DNA of 64,000 nucleotides, from the NCBI RefSeq assembly GCF_022829605.1, contig NZ_JAKSYD010000253.1, positions 140,200 to 204,199 of the forward strand, in the 5' to 3' direction. Under the pieces are notes generated by a model. It ran no database searches and was not told where the DNA came from. It saw nothing but the letters and a program-made list of their open reading frames with translations. Of this stretch, positions 43,952 to 52,905 are shown in pieces. The translations under genes were made by a program, and so were the position numbers. Source of the stretch: Methylobacterium sp. E-065 (GTDB lineage Bacteria; Pseudomonadota; Alphaproteobacteria; Rhizobiales; Beijerinckiaceae). The first letter of the stretch is position 1; each line of letters starts with the position of its first letter.

Positions 43952-45550
43952 ATGCCGGGCAAGCCCAAAGCCGGATCCTGCGGAACGCTGCGCCTGATCC
44001 TCGGCGACCAGCTCACCCGCCGCGTCTCCAGCCTGACCGACCTCGATCCAGAAAGCGATGTCGTGCTGCTGGTCGAGGTGCGGGACGAGGCGACCTATGT
44101 CCGCCACCACAAACAGAAGATCGCGTTCCTGTTCGCCGCCATGCGCCACTTTGCGGCCGAGCTGACGGCCGAGGGCATCCGGGTCGACTACGTGCGCCTG
44201 TCCGATCCGGACAACACCGGCAGCTTCACAGGCGAGCTCGAGCGTGCGGTGGCGCGGCACAAGCCGGAGCGCGTGACCGTCACCGAGCCCGGTGAATGGC
44301 GGGTCTGGCAGATGATGCAGGACTGGCGCGAGTCCCTCGGGCCGCCGGTGGACATCCGTGCCGACAACCGCTTCCTCTGCCCGCGGGAGGATTTCGCGGG
44401 CTGGGCCGAGGGCCGGCACCATCTGCGGATGGAAACCTTCTATCGCGGCATGCGCCGCCGCACCGGCCTGCTGATGGAGGGCGGCGAGCCGGTCGGCGGG
44501 CGCTGGAATTTCGACGCCGAGAATCGCAAACGCCTGCCGAAGGGCCACGCGCTGCCCGACCGGATCGGCTTCCAGCCGGATGCCGTGACCCGGGAGGTCA
44601 TCACCCTGGTGGAGCGGGAGTTCGGCGACCATTTCGGCGATCTCGCCAGCTTCTCCTGGCCCGTGACGCGGACCGACGCGCTCGCCGCACTCCGGCACTT
44701 CATCGCCACGTGTCTGCCGACCTTCGGCGACTACCAGGACGCCATGAAGACCGGTGCACCGTTCCTGTATCATGCGCTGATCTCGCCGGCCCTGAACGCC
44801 GGCCTTCTGACCGCGGAGGAGATCTGCTGGGCCGCCGAGCGCGCGTTCCGCGAGGGGGCGGCGCCGCTGCACTGTGCCGAGGGATTCATCCGGCAGATCC
44901 TCGGCTGGCGCGAATATGTCCGCGGCCTCTATTGGGCGCGGATGCCCGAGTACCGCGACACGAACGCGCTCGGGGCCGGCAGGGCCTTGCCGTGGTTCTA
45001 CTGGTCGGGCGAGACCAAGCTCAACTGCATCGCACAGGTGGTCGCGGATACGCGCGCCCATGCCTATGCCCACCACATCCAGCGCCTGATGGTGACGGGC
45101 AACTTCGCCCTGATCGCCGGTCTCGACCCGGGGCAGGTGGAGGAATGGTACCTGATCGTGTTCGCTGATGCCTACGAGTGGGTCGAATTGCCCAACGTTC
45201 ACGGCATGGTGCTCTGGGCGGATGGCGGCGTGATGGGCTCGAAGCCCTACGCCGCTTCGGGCGCCTACATCGATCGCATGTCGGATTATTGCGGATCGTG
45301 CGCGTTTGACGTGAAGGTCAAATCGGGCGCGACCGCCTGCCCGTTCAACTACCTCTATTGGAATTTCCTGATCGAGAACGAGGACAAACTCGCGAACAAT
45401 CCGCGCATGGCGATGCCCTACAGGACCCTGCGCGGCTTCGGGGACACGCGCCGCGCCGAGATCCGCCATGACGCGACGACCTTTCTTCGGTCCCTCGCGA
45501 GCAAGCCCGAACCGGCCTACAAGGGCGACCAGACCGAAAGCGCCGTGTAG
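43952..45550 (+). CDS. Cryptochrome/photolyase, FeS-type (6-4) photolyase family
   Basis: The product is 532 residues. The N-terminal part has the DASH/PhrB-type photolyase fold (RLILGDQLTRRVSSLTD, then LLVEVRDEATYVRHHKQKIA), and the helical FAD-binding domain follows. Four cysteines that bind the [4Fe-4S] cluster in A. tumefaciens PhrB are conserved in the same order and at a constant offset: C359 (KLNCIAQ), C447 and C450 (DYCGSCAFD) and C463 (TACPFN). These enzymes repair UV (6-4) photoproducts; some relatives are photoreceptors. The 3' end overlaps the convergent bcsS gene by 34 bases, an unusual arrangement. Confidence 0.94.
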   Translation: MPGKPKAGSCGTLRLILGDQLTRRVSSLTDLDPESDVVLLVEVRDEATYVRHHKQKIAFLFAAMRHFAAELTAEGIRVDYVRLSDPDNTGSFTGELERAVARHKPERVTVTEPGEWRVWQMMQDWRESLGPPVDIRADNRFLCPREDFAGWAEGRHHLRMETFYRGMRRRTGLLMEGGEPVGGRWNFDAENRKRLPKGHALPDRIGFQPDAVTREVITLVEREFGDHFGDLASFSWPVTRTDALAALRHFIATCLPTFGDYQDAMKTGAPFLYHALISPALNAGLLTAEEICWAAERAFREGAAPLHCAEGFIRQILGWREYVRGLYWARMPEYRDTNALGAGRALPWFYWSGETKLNCIAQVVADTRAHAYAHHIQRLMVTGNFALIAGLDPGQVEEWYLIVFADAYEWVELPNVHGMVLWADGGVMGSKPYAASGAYIDRMSDYCGSCAFDVKVKSGATACPFNYLYWNFLIENEDKLANNPRMAMPYRTLRGFGDTRRAEIRHDATTFLRSLASKPEPAYKGDQTESAV

Positions 45551-46242
45551 GGGGCGATGGACCGTCGGCCGGTCTCGCTCTGGATCCCGGCCGAGATCCT
45601 GAAGCTGATGCGTCCGACGGTAAAATCCGTCGCGTGCAGCCCGATGTTCAGTTTTCTGAAGCCGGACGCATCCGTGTTCAGACTGGCTTCCGGCCCGAAA
45701 TAGGTATCCCAAAGTCGATAACCCCAGGCGGCGCGGGCCCAGACGCTGTCGAGCGCGGTGCCCGCGACCACTGTGCCTTGAAGCATTGTGCCCTCGGAAG
45801 GGCGGGCCCAGATCTCGCCGTGCAAACGAAGACCGAAGCGGGATGGCAGGAGGAGCGGCCCATTCGGCTCCACGAGCATCTGCGTCGTCATCTCGGGGCC
45901 AGCGAAGGCCACGATCACGCCCCACTCGAAGAACCACTGATACCCGAAGACGAGCGCGCCGAGGGCCGTGTAGCGCTGAACCGAACCCTCCGGGCCACGC
46001 TCGGCCTGTTGGCCGCCGCCGAGGCTCGCCAACACCACGACGCCGTCGCGATCGAGGGACGGCAGGCCGACCTTTGCGCCGGCTGTCATGAACGTGGCGG
46101 CGCCCGCATCGAGACTGCCGAACACGAGCGTGTCGATCTCACCGGCGCGTGCAGCATCCGCCAGACTGATCCAGAACAAGATCCCGACAGCAACGCAGAT
46201 GCCACGAAGACGGCGCTTGAGTTGAGGGTGTCCGACTCGCAC
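45517..46242 (-). CDS. bcsS: Cellulose biosynthesis protein BcsS
   Basis: The product is 241 residues. The signal/anchor segment is LRGICVAVGILFWISLADAA (near residues 12-31). The rest is beta-rich with alternating hydrophobic strands typical of outer-membrane-barrel-like BcsS proteins (GVVVLASLGGGQQAERGPEG, FGYQWFFEWGVIVAFAGPEM, RISFRISAGIQSETGRRSIA). BcsS is a conserved accessory protein associated with cellulose in Methylobacterium/Rhizobiales. No bcsABC genes are in the window, so it is separated from the synthase. GGAGGT lies 5 bases before the GTG at 46242. Its tail overlaps the photolyase gene. Confidence 0.8.
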   Translation of the reverse strand: MRVGHPQLKRRLRGICVAVGILFWISLADAARAGEIDTLVFGSLDAGAATFMTAGAKVGLPSLDRDGVVVLASLGGGQQAERGPEGSVQRYTALGALVFGYQWFFEWGVIVAFAGPEMTTQMLVEPNGPLLLPSRFGLRLHGEIWARPSEGTMLQGTVVAGTALDSVWARAAWGYRLWDTYFGPEASLNTDASGFRKLNIGLHATDFTVGRISFRISAGIQSETGRRSIAPYTALSVWSPL

Positions 46243-46532
46243 GGTTTTACCTCCTTGCGGAGGATGATCCGTGAGATACGTGAGCGAGTCGAGTCGATCT
46301 ATGCGCGGTCTGCGTCGATGCGCGGATCTTAATCTTCGGCTGCGTTTGATTTATATCAAGAACTGTTTCGAAACACCTCGGGACGAGATTTCCGTTTCCC
46401 GACTGCAGCGTTTGCTGCGAAATGGCGGCGCCCTGCCGAAGGAGTGGGCGGTGCTGACGCACAGCTGCCGTGCTTGGCGTACCACGCGATCTCCGCTAGA
46501 GCCCCCGCGGGACAGCGAAGGTTGGCGGATCC

Positions 46533-47138
46533 TTGACCTCCGGTGCACGAACGTCCGACGTCCTCACTGTTTTGGCGAGCCAAGAAGGTGAGCGCCTCAC
46601 GGTGGGCGACATTGTTGCGGTCCTGCGGGACCGTGCCTTCGCGCTGCTCGTCGTGCTGCTCGGCTTACCGAACTGCCTGCCGATGCCGCCGCCGATCCCG
46701 CTGATCTGTGGGCTTCTGCTGCTGCTGGTGGCGACTCAGATCGCGGTCGGCATGTCGGCACCGTGGCTGCCGCGGATGCTGCTCGGCCGCTCCATCGCGT
46801 TGACCGATGTGCGGCGCGCCGTGACGCGGGCGGTGCCGGTTCTGCGGCGTCTGGAGCGCTGGTCGCGCCCGCGCCTGAGCGTGTTCGACACCGCGCTGGG
46901 CATGCGCGGTATGGGCATAGCCCTACTGGCCCTAGCGCTGGCCCTGATCGTGGCCGCGCCCATTGTCGGGCAGATCCCGCTGGGACTCGCCGTCTGCCTC
47001 GTGGGCCTTGGCCTTGTCGAGCGTGACGGTGTCGTGGTGCTGGGCGGCCTCGTCATCGGTCTGTTCGGCGTCGCGATCAACGCCGGTTTCGCTTATGCGG
47101 TCATCGCGGGAATCCTGAGCCTTCTGAACGTCTGGTAG
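46533..47138 (+). CDS. exoD: ExoD-family exopolysaccharide/membrane protein
   Basis: The product is 201 residues with several transmembrane helices (FALLVVLLGLPNCLPMPPPI, LICGLLLLLVATQIAVGMSA, GIALLALALALIVAAPIVGQ, GLVIGLFGVAINAGFAYAVI). The conserved ExoD segment includes the Pro-rich GLPNCLPMPPPIPLICG and the charged linker IALTDVRRAVTRAVP, then LERWSRPRLSVFDTALGMRG. ExoD is named for alkaline sensitivity and exopolysaccharide defects in S. meliloti; its biochemical role is unclear. The start TTG 46533 has a weak site. It is followed by a decayed copy of the ldtR 3' end. Confidence 0.85.
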   Translation: MTSGARTSDVLTVLASQEGERLTVGDIVAVLRDRAFALLVVLLGLPNCLPMPPPIPLICGLLLLLVATQIAVGMSAPWLPRMLLGRSIALTDVRRAVTRAVPVLRRLERWSRPRLSVFDTALGMRGMGIALLALALALIVAAPIVGQIPLGLAVCLVGLGLVERDGVVVLGGLVIGLFGVAINAGFAYAVIAGILSLLNVW

Positions 47139-47146
47139 GACGGATC

Positions 47147-47184
47147 GGAGGCGATAGTGGATCTGATCTGCCCAGAAGCGCCCG
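47147..47184 (-). pseudogene. Remnant duplicate of the ldtR 3' end
   Basis: These bases closely match the last codons of ldtR (47235-47272), with 6 differences in about 36 bases. Read on minus it encodes RFWADQIHYRL, against RFWTDQIRYRL at the end of ldtR. The copy lies 50 bases from the ldtR stop codon and next to the exoD stop, with no start or full gene attached. Confidence 0.7.
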
Positions 47185-47232
47185 CTAGTCGGGTGTGCTC
47201 GATTTTCTGTTAGCGGCGGACGGGAACGCGCT

Positions 47233-47745
47233 TCAGAGGCGGTAGCGGATCTGGTCGGTCCAGAAGCGCTCCAGACGACCGAGCGCCTGGTTGAGCCGAC
47301 CGAAATCGTCATCCGAGATGCCGCCGATCGGTGCGATCGTGCGGGCGTGCTTGTCGTAGAGACCCTGGATGATCTCGTGCACCTGACGGCCCTTGTCGGT
47401 GAGGCTGATCCGGACTGAGCGGCGGTCGGTCTTCGAGCGAGCGTGGTGCAGGTAGCCGGCCTCGACGAGCTTCTTGACGTTGTAGGAGACGTTGGAGCCC
47501 AGATAGTAGCCCTTGGTCCGCAGCTCGCTTGCGGTGAGTTCCTTGTCGCCGATGTTGTACAGGAGCAGGGCCTGGACGCTGTTGACGTCCTCGCGGCCGC
47601 GCCGCTCGAACTCGTCCTTGATCACGTCGAGGAGCCGGCGGTGCAGGCGCTCGACGAGGTGAAGCGCCTCGAGATAGGAGCCCCGAGCCGGCAACGCCTC
47701 TTCGATGGTTTCGATCTTGGTGGCCCTGGCGCCCTGGGTCTTCAT
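47233..47745 (-). CDS. ldtR: MarR-family regulator, LdtR type
   Basis: The product is 170 residues. It matches the LdtR family of Rhizobiales, with the diagnostic YLEALHLVERLHRRLLDVIK, VNSVQALLLYNIGDKELTAS and YYLGSNVSYNVKKLVEAGYL. The winged-helix HTH occupies about residues 45-125. LdtR activates an L,D-transpeptidase gene and stress functions in Liberibacter and Sinorhizobium and is inhibited by small phenolic ligands; its targets here are not shown. ATG 47745 begins MKTQGARATKIETIEEALPA. It is upstream of the DUF6163 gene, a typical Rhizobiales order. A partial duplicate of its 3' end lies at 47147-47184. Confidence 0.92.
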   Translation of the reverse strand: MKTQGARATKIETIEEALPARGSYLEALHLVERLHRRLLDVIKDEFERRGREDVNSVQALLLYNIGDKELTASELRTKGYYLGSNVSYNVKKLVEAGYLHHARSKTDRRSVRISLTDKGRQVHEIIQGLYDKHARTIAPIGGISDDDFGRLNQALGRLERFWTDQIRYRL

Positions 47746-47906
47746 GTCTGCCTCGCCGTCTGATGCCGCGGTATCCGTTCAATGCGGTGCCGCTGATGTT
47801 GGCTAAGCTACCGCTCGGGAATGAAAGGCGATTTAAGCGACAGGATGAATTGCCGATTTACGCTTTGCGGTAAAGACAAACTGAAGCGAAGATCAAAACG
47901 GTTCGT

Positions 47907-48365
47907 TCACCGTGCTTCCTGCGCCGCCAGCCAGGACAGCACGAAGTACAACAGCACGACGCAGCCACCGAATACGAGAAGCGGGATCGGCACGGGCAGG
48001 AGTTGCGGGGTCAGCACGGCGAGCGTCAGCGCTGAAGTGACGGCAAGCAGCCAGATGACGCCGCCCCAGGCACTGGTCAGCCACAGACCGATCGCCGCCG
48101 CGGCATCGACCACTGCGAAATAGACGATCGCCGCCTGCCGGCCGAACGGCTCGGACTCGAACGGCCGCACCCCGGGGATCACGTCGAGGATGGTCGCCCA
48201 GGACGCGAGGCTCTTACTGAGCCAGATCAGCGCCGTGATCCGCATGAACCAGATGAGGGCCATATCCCACGCGCCGGGTGCCGGGCCCTGGGCGCGCTCG
48301 ATCCGGTCGGTCGGGATCTCGCCCGGCCGTGGTGTCTTGCGTCGGATCGGGAAGGAGCCCGGCAC
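47907..48365 (-). CDS. DUF6163 family membrane protein
   Basis: The product is 152 residues. After a polar N-terminus rich in Pro/Arg it has four hydrophobic stretches (LIWFMRITALIWLSKSLASW, AAIVYFAVVDAAAAIGLWLT, GVIWLLAVTSALTLAVLTPQ, IPLLVFGGCVVLLYFVLSWL). The family occurs in Rhizobiales beside ldtR and hemB, as here. Its function is unknown; the synteny suggests an envelope link. No strong ribosome-binding site is visible for ATG 48365; an internal start MALIWFMRITAL (48266) is also possible and would keep all four helices. Confidence 0.85.
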   Translation of the reverse strand: MPGSFPIRRKTPRPGEIPTDRIERAQGPAPGAWDMALIWFMRITALIWLSKSLASWATILDVIPGVRPFESEPFGRQAAIVYFAVVDAAAAIGLWLTSAWGGVIWLLAVTSALTLAVLTPQLLPVPIPLLVFGGCVVLLYFVLSWLAAQEAR

Positions 48366-48570
48366 TACGACGCGCTCTGGGCAGGGAGGGGCCGGTGCAT
48401 CATCGAAGCCGGGTCCTAATTGTGGGTGGGTGCGCGGGTTGAAGCGGTTTGGCGAGTCTGCGTCAACGGTCGGGTTTCGCCGGTTCGCTCCCGTGTGTTA
48501 GTCCGGCGCCTCCGGCGCGCCTGCGTCGAGCGATCCGCGGCGCCGGCCGCGCGAACGGTAGCGAAGCTGC

Positions 48571-49629
48571 ATGTCAGACACCTTGCCCGAGCCGCGTCCC
48601 ATCGCCCTGGAGGCCGCCCGGGAGGGCGCCCGGGTCGAGGGCCTGAAGATCACCCAGCGGCCGCGCCGCAACCGCAAGGCGGATTGGTCGCGCCGCCTCG
48701 TCCGCGAGCACACGCTCACCGTCGACGATCTGATCTGGCCGATGTTCGTGATCGACGGCGCTGGACGGCGTGAGCCGATCGCCTCGATGCCGGGCGTCGA
48801 GCGCCTCTCGGTGGACGAGATCGTGCGCGATGCCGAGCGCGCGGCCCGGCTCGGGATCCCGGCGGTGGCCTTCTTTCCCTTCACCGAAGTGTCGCTACGC
48901 GACCCGACGGGCTCCGAGGCGCTGAACGCCAACAACCTCGTCTGCCAGGCGGTGCGGGCGGTGAAGCGGGCGGTCCCGGAAATCGGCATCATGACCGACG
49001 TGGCGCTCGATCCCTATACCAGCCACGGCCATGACGGCCTGATGCGAGACGGGGCGATCCTCAACGACGAGACCGTGGCGGTGCTCGTGGAGCAGAGCCT
49101 GATCCAGGCCGAGGCCGGGACCGACATCATCGCCCCCTCCGACATGATGGATGGCCGCGTTGGCGCGATCCGGGCGGGGCTCGACAAGGCCGGGTTCCTC
49201 GACGTGCAGATCATGGCGTATGCGGCAAAATACGCGAGCGCCTTCTACGGCCCGTTCCGCGACGCGATCGGCACCAAGGCCGCGCTGGTCGGCGACAAGC
49301 GCACCTATCAGATGGATCCGGGCAATTCCGCCGAGGCCCTGCGCGAAGTGCGTCTCGACCTCGACGAGGGGGCCGATTCGGTGATGGTCAAGCCGGGCCT
49401 GCCCTACCTCGATATCATCCGCCGCGTTCGAGACGAATTCCAGGTCCCGACCTTCGCCTATCAAGTGTCGGGCGAGTACGCGATGATCGAAGCGGCCGCC
49501 CGGAACGGATGGCTCGACGGTGACCGTGCGATGGTCGAGGCGCTGCTTGCCTTCAAGCGCGCCGGAGCGGACGGGATCCTCACCTATCACGCCCCCCGGG
49601 TCGCCGAGCGCCTGCGCAACCATCCGTGA
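48571..49629 (+). CDS. hemB: Delta-aminolevulinic acid dehydratase (porphobilinogen synthase)
   Basis: HemB condenses two 5-aminolevulinate molecules to porphobilinogen in heme, bacteriochlorophyll and cobalamin synthesis. The product is 352 residues with Schiff-base lysines in MAYAAKYASAFYGPFRDA and VMVKPGLPYLD. The catalytic-site stretch LDPYTSHGHDG lacks the cysteines of zinc-type enzymes, so it is the Mg-dependent (cysteine-less) form usual in alphaproteobacteria. ATG 48571 begins MSDTLPEPRPIALEAAREGA. The stop overlaps the GTG of a small exported-protein gene (GTGA). Confidence 0.97.
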   Translation: MSDTLPEPRPIALEAAREGARVEGLKITQRPRRNRKADWSRRLVREHTLTVDDLIWPMFVIDGAGRREPIASMPGVERLSVDEIVRDAERAARLGIPAVAFFPFTEVSLRDPTGSEALNANNLVCQAVRAVKRAVPEIGIMTDVALDPYTSHGHDGLMRDGAILNDETVAVLVEQSLIQAEAGTDIIAPSDMMDGRVGAIRAGLDKAGFLDVQIMAYAAKYASAFYGPFRDAIGTKAALVGDKRTYQMDPGNSAEALREVRLDLDEGADSVMVKPGLPYLDIIRRVRDEFQVPTFAYQVSGEYAMIEAAARNGWLDGDRAMVEALLAFKRAGADGILTYHAPRVAERLRNHP

Positions 49630-49994
49630 GGCCCGCGCATCGCTGGCTGCTGGCAGCAGCGATCGCGGCCGGCTTCCTCGGCGGGCTCGCCACTTGCGAC
49701 GACAATCGGCGCCGCGAGCAAGTCGCCACCTGTCGGCGGGCCCTCCCGGCGGTCGCACCGGAGGCCGGGATCCGTCTGCTGCGGGCGGCTCCCGGATCGA
49801 CGCCCGATACGGTCCGGGTCGATTACCTCGATGGTCATCGCCAGCATTGGCTGACCTGCCGCTTCGATGGGGGCTCGACCCTGCTGGCGCTGGCGACCGA
49901 GAGCAGCACCCTGTCCGGGCCAGCGCTCTACATGCTGAAGCGCTTCTATCTCGACACGCCCGACGCAACGGCCGCCGATCCGGCCGGGCACTGA
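49626..49994 (+). CDS. Exported or membrane-anchored hypothetical protein
   Basis: The product is 122 residues. The N-terminal segment HRWLLAAAIAAGFLGGLATC (to residue 24) is a signal or lipoprotein-like segment, although the Cys context is not a classical lipobox. Then comes a compact domain (REQVATCRRALPAVAPEAGI, VDYLDGHRQHWLTCRFDGGS, YMLKRFYLDTPDATA). Two cysteines may pair. The GTG start overlaps the hemB stop, so its translation is coupled to HemB. The family is conserved beside hemB in Methylobacterium-like genomes as far as I recall, with no known function. Confidence 0.7.
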   Translation: MRPAHRWLLAAAIAAGFLGGLATCDDNRRREQVATCRRALPAVAPEAGIRLLRAAPGSTPDTVRVDYLDGHRQHWLTCRFDGGSTLLALATESSTLSGPALYMLKRFYLDTPDATAADPAGH

Positions 49995-50078
49995 GTGGGT
50001 CTGCCCGGCGCACGCCTCTTGCGTCTTGCCGATATCGCCACCACTTCTCGACGCGCAGCCTCGCTTGCAGGACGCGAC

Positions 50079-50570
50079 ATGATGCAGAACACGCAACCCG
50101 GTTACGCGCCACGCTTCGATGCGCCTAGCTACGCCACATCCTTGCCCGTACCCTTCGTACGAGCGAGCCTTGGCGCCCGCGGGGTCGCCTATCTCCTGGA
50201 TATCCTGTTCATTTTCGGCTTCACCGTGCTGCTCACGCTGCTGATCACGGTGGTCGGCGTCGTCACCTTCGGGCTTGGCTGGACGCTGTTCGCGATCCTC
50301 CCGGCGAGCGGCATCATCTACAGCGCAATCACGGTCGGCGGCCCGCGGCAGAGCACGATCGGGCAGCGGCTGATGGGCCTGCGGGTCGTGGCGCCAGAGA
50401 GCGGCGGGCGGGTCGACATCATCACCGCGGCCGTCCACGCGCTGCTGTTTTACGTCGCGATTTCGACGTTCCTGCTCTGGTGCGTGGACATTGTCTTCGG
50501 ACTGGTGCGGTCCGATCGTCGGCTTGCACACGATCTTCTGCTTGGTGTCGCCGTGGTCCACGCCCGCTGA
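50079..50570 (+). CDS. RDD family membrane protein
   Basis: The product is 163 residues. The RDD domain has two or three transmembrane helices (GVAYLLDILFIFGFTVLLTL, GWTLFAILPASGIIYSAITV, VDIITAAVHALLFYVAISTF), plus the conserved cytoplasmic GQRLMGLRVV and the ending RSDRRLAHDLLLG. The RDD signature Arg-Asp-Asp is represented by the polar RGVAYLLD and RSDRRLAHD motifs. The family is membrane-linked, with various proposed transport roles. Start ATG ATG 50079 follows GCAGGACGCGAC. It follows the small exported gene by 84 bases and probably shares the hemB transcript. Confidence 0.85.
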   Translation: MMQNTQPGYAPRFDAPSYATSLPVPFVRASLGARGVAYLLDILFIFGFTVLLTLLITVVGVVTFGLGWTLFAILPASGIIYSAITVGGPRQSTIGQRLMGLRVVAPESGGRVDIITAAVHALLFYVAISTFLLWCVDIVFGLVRSDRRLAHDLLLGVAVVHAR

Positions 50571-50694
50571 CGTCCTCGTGTCGCGGTGAAAATCGCGCCC
50601 AGCGACGGTTCGGGCCATTGAGCCCGGCCGTTCCGCCGTTACACTGGTATGCCGGCGCCGACAGATTGCTTCCGGCGCAGGGTCAATCAGAAGC

Positions 50695-51441
50695 GTGACC
50701 AGCCACCCGCGCGACACACCGCAATTTTATCTCACCGCGCCCTCGCCGTGCCCGTATCTGCCGGGCCAGGAGGAGCGTAAGGTGTTCACGCATCTCGTCG
50801 GCCGGCGTGCCCGCGACCTCAACGAGATCCTGACGCAGGGCGGTTTCCGCCGCTCGCAGACCATCGCGTATCGGCCGGCTTGCGAGACCTGCCGTGCCTG
50901 CGTCTCCGTTCGTGTCGTGGTGGACGAGTTCGAGCCGAGCGCGAGCCAGCGCCGTATTCTCAGCCGCAACGCGGATTGGATCGGGACGCCAGAGCCTAAC
51001 CGGCCGGCCTCCGAGCAATACGCCCTGTTCCGCCGCTATCTCGACGCGCGCCATGGCGACGGCGGCATGGTCGACATGACGGTGCTCGATTACGCCATGA
51101 TGGTGGAGGACAGCCACGTCGATACGCATCTGGTGTCCTACCGGCGTCGGGGGCCGGACACGGCGATCACCGGGCACGGTTCCGGCCTGCCGCTCGCCTT
51201 CTGCCTGACCGACGTCCTCGCCGATGGCTTGTCGATGGTCTACTCGTTCTACGACCCCGAGGAGGCCTCCCGCTCGCCGGGCACGTTCATGATCCTCGAT
51301 CACATCCACCGGGCCCGGCGCCTCGGCCTGCCGTACCTGTACCTCGGCTACTGGGTCGAGGGTTCGCGCAAGATGGACTACAAGTCCCGCTTCCTGCCGC
51401 AGGAGCGTCTGATGGGCCAGGGCTGGGTGCGGGCGGACTGA
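50695..51441 (+). CDS. bpt: Arginyltransferase / aspartate-glutamate leucyltransferase (Bpt)
   Basis: The product is 248 residues. It transfers Leu (bacterial Bpt) or Arg to N-terminal Asp/Glu of proteins for N-degron turnover. The N-terminal domain has FYLTAPSPCPYLPGQEERKV and CETCRACVSVRV, matching the ATE_N-type domain. The C-terminal ATE_C part has ADGLSMVYSFYDPEEASRSP, LPYLYLGYWVEGSRKMDYKS and the ending RFLPQERLMG. Start GTG 50695. The family name is secure; whether it uses Leu or Arg is assigned from alphaproteobacterial relatives. It follows the RDD gene by about 120 bases. Confidence 0.93.
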   Translation: MTSHPRDTPQFYLTAPSPCPYLPGQEERKVFTHLVGRRARDLNEILTQGGFRRSQTIAYRPACETCRACVSVRVVVDEFEPSASQRRILSRNADWIGTPEPNRPASEQYALFRRYLDARHGDGGMVDMTVLDYAMMVEDSHVDTHLVSYRRRGPDTAITGHGSGLPLAFCLTDVLADGLSMVYSFYDPEEASRSPGTFMILDHIHRARRLGLPYLYLGYWVEGSRKMDYKSRFLPQERLMGQGWVRAD

Positions 51442-51544
51442 CGCTCCACCGCCGAAGCGCCCCGGATATGCCGGATCTGCATTGAGCGGCCGGGCCAGCG
51501 CGTGCTACCGGCCTCGCACGTATTTCAGACCGCGCCGAGGCCCC

Positions 51545-52852
51545 ATGATCCCCCGCTACAGCCGCCCCGCGATGACCGCGATCTGGTCGCCTGAGAGCCG
51601 CTTCCGGATCTGGTTCGAGATCGAGGCCCACGCCACCACTGCGCTCGCCGAGATCGGCGTCGTGCCGAAGGAGGCTGCCGAGATCGTTTGGGCCAAGGGT
51701 CGAGACGCGGTGTTCGACGTCGCCCGCATCGACGCGATCGAGGCGGTGACCAAGCACGACGTGATCGCGTTCCTTACCCATCTCGCGGAGATCGTCGGGC
51801 CGGAGGCGCGCTTCGTCCACCAGGGCATGACCTCCTCGGACGTGCTCGATACCTGCCTCAACGTGCAGCTCGTGCGGGCCGCCGACATCCTGATCGCCGA
51901 TGTTGATGCCCTGCTCGACGCCCTCAAGGCCCGGGCCTTCGAGCATAAGCTGACCCCAACCATCGGCCGCTCGCACGGTATCCATGCCGAGCCGGTGACC
52001 TTCGGGTTGAAGCTCGCCCAGGCTCATGCCGAATTCCAGCGCAACCGCCGTCGTCTGGTTGCGGCTCGGGAGGAGATCGCCACCTGCGCGATTTCCGGCG
52101 CAGTCGGCACCTTCGCCAACATCGACCCCCGGGTCGAGGTCTACGTCGCCGAGAAGATGGGGCTCACGGCCGAGCCGGTCTCCACCCAGGTCATCCCGCG
52201 GGATCGCCACGCGCAGTTCTTCGCGACGCTGGGCGTCGTCGCCTCTTCCCTGGAGCGGCTGGCCATCGAGATCCGCCATCTCCAGCGCACCGAGGTGCTG
52301 GAGGCGGAGGAGTTCTTCTCCGAAGGGCAGAAGGGCTCCTCGGCGATGCCGCACAAGCGCAACCCGGTGCTGACCGAGAACATCACCGGCCTCGCCCGGA
52401 TGGTCCGCGGCTACGTCACCCCCGCCCTGGAAAACGTCGCTCTCTGGCACGAGCGCGACATCTCGCATTCCTCGGTCGAGCGGATGATTGGCCCCGACGC
52501 CACCGTGACCCTCGACTTCGCTCTGGCGCGGATGACCGGGGTGATTGAGAAGCTGCTGATCTACCCGGCCAACATGCAGAAGAACCTCGACCGGCTGGGC
52601 GGCCTCGTCCACTCGCAGCGGGTGCTGCTGGCGCTCACCCAGGCGGGTGTCTCGCGGGAGGACTCCTACCGTCTGGTCCAGCGCAACGCGATGCCGGTAT
52701 GGCGCGGGGAGGGCGACTTCCTTGAGCTGCTGAAGGCCGATTCGGAGGTGACGGCGGCCCTGTCGCCCGCGCAGATCGAGGAGTGCTTCGATCTCGGCTA
52801 TCACTTCAAGCACGTGGACACGATTTTTGCGCGGGTGTTCGGCGCGGCCTGA
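51545..52852 (+). CDS. purB: Adenylosuccinate lyase
   Basis: PurB cleaves SAICAR to AICAR and adenylosuccinate to AMP in purine synthesis. The 435-residue product has the fumarase/aspartase-superfamily signature EGQKGSSAMPHKRNP, with the catalytic base in the conserved Ser-rich loop (SSAMPHKRNP), and other marks MTSSDVLDTCLNVQLVRA and GRSHGIHAEPVTFGLKLA. ATG 51545 begins MIPRYSRPAMTAIWSPESRF, standard for the family. Together with purA (54338) and purH (3486), three purine genes lie in this window. It follows arginyltransferase by 103 bases. Confidence 0.97.
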   Translation: MIPRYSRPAMTAIWSPESRFRIWFEIEAHATTALAEIGVVPKEAAEIVWAKGRDAVFDVARIDAIEAVTKHDVIAFLTHLAEIVGPEARFVHQGMTSSDVLDTCLNVQLVRAADILIADVDALLDALKARAFEHKLTPTIGRSHGIHAEPVTFGLKLAQAHAEFQRNRRRLVAAREEIATCAISGAVGTFANIDPRVEVYVAEKMGLTAEPVSTQVIPRDRHAQFFATLGVVASSLERLAIEIRHLQRTEVLEAEEFFSEGQKGSSAMPHKRNPVLTENITGLARMVRGYVTPALENVALWHERDISHSSVERMIGPDATVTLDFALARMTGVIEKLLIYPANMQKNLDRLGGLVHSQRVLLALTQAGVSREDSYRLVQRNAMPVWRGEGDFLELLKADSEVTAALSPAQIEECFDLGYHFKHVDTIFARVFGAA

Positions 52853-52905
52853 GATCGCCGCACGATTCCTGCTTCAGGCTAGCGACGAACACAGGAAGGC
52901 TGCCC

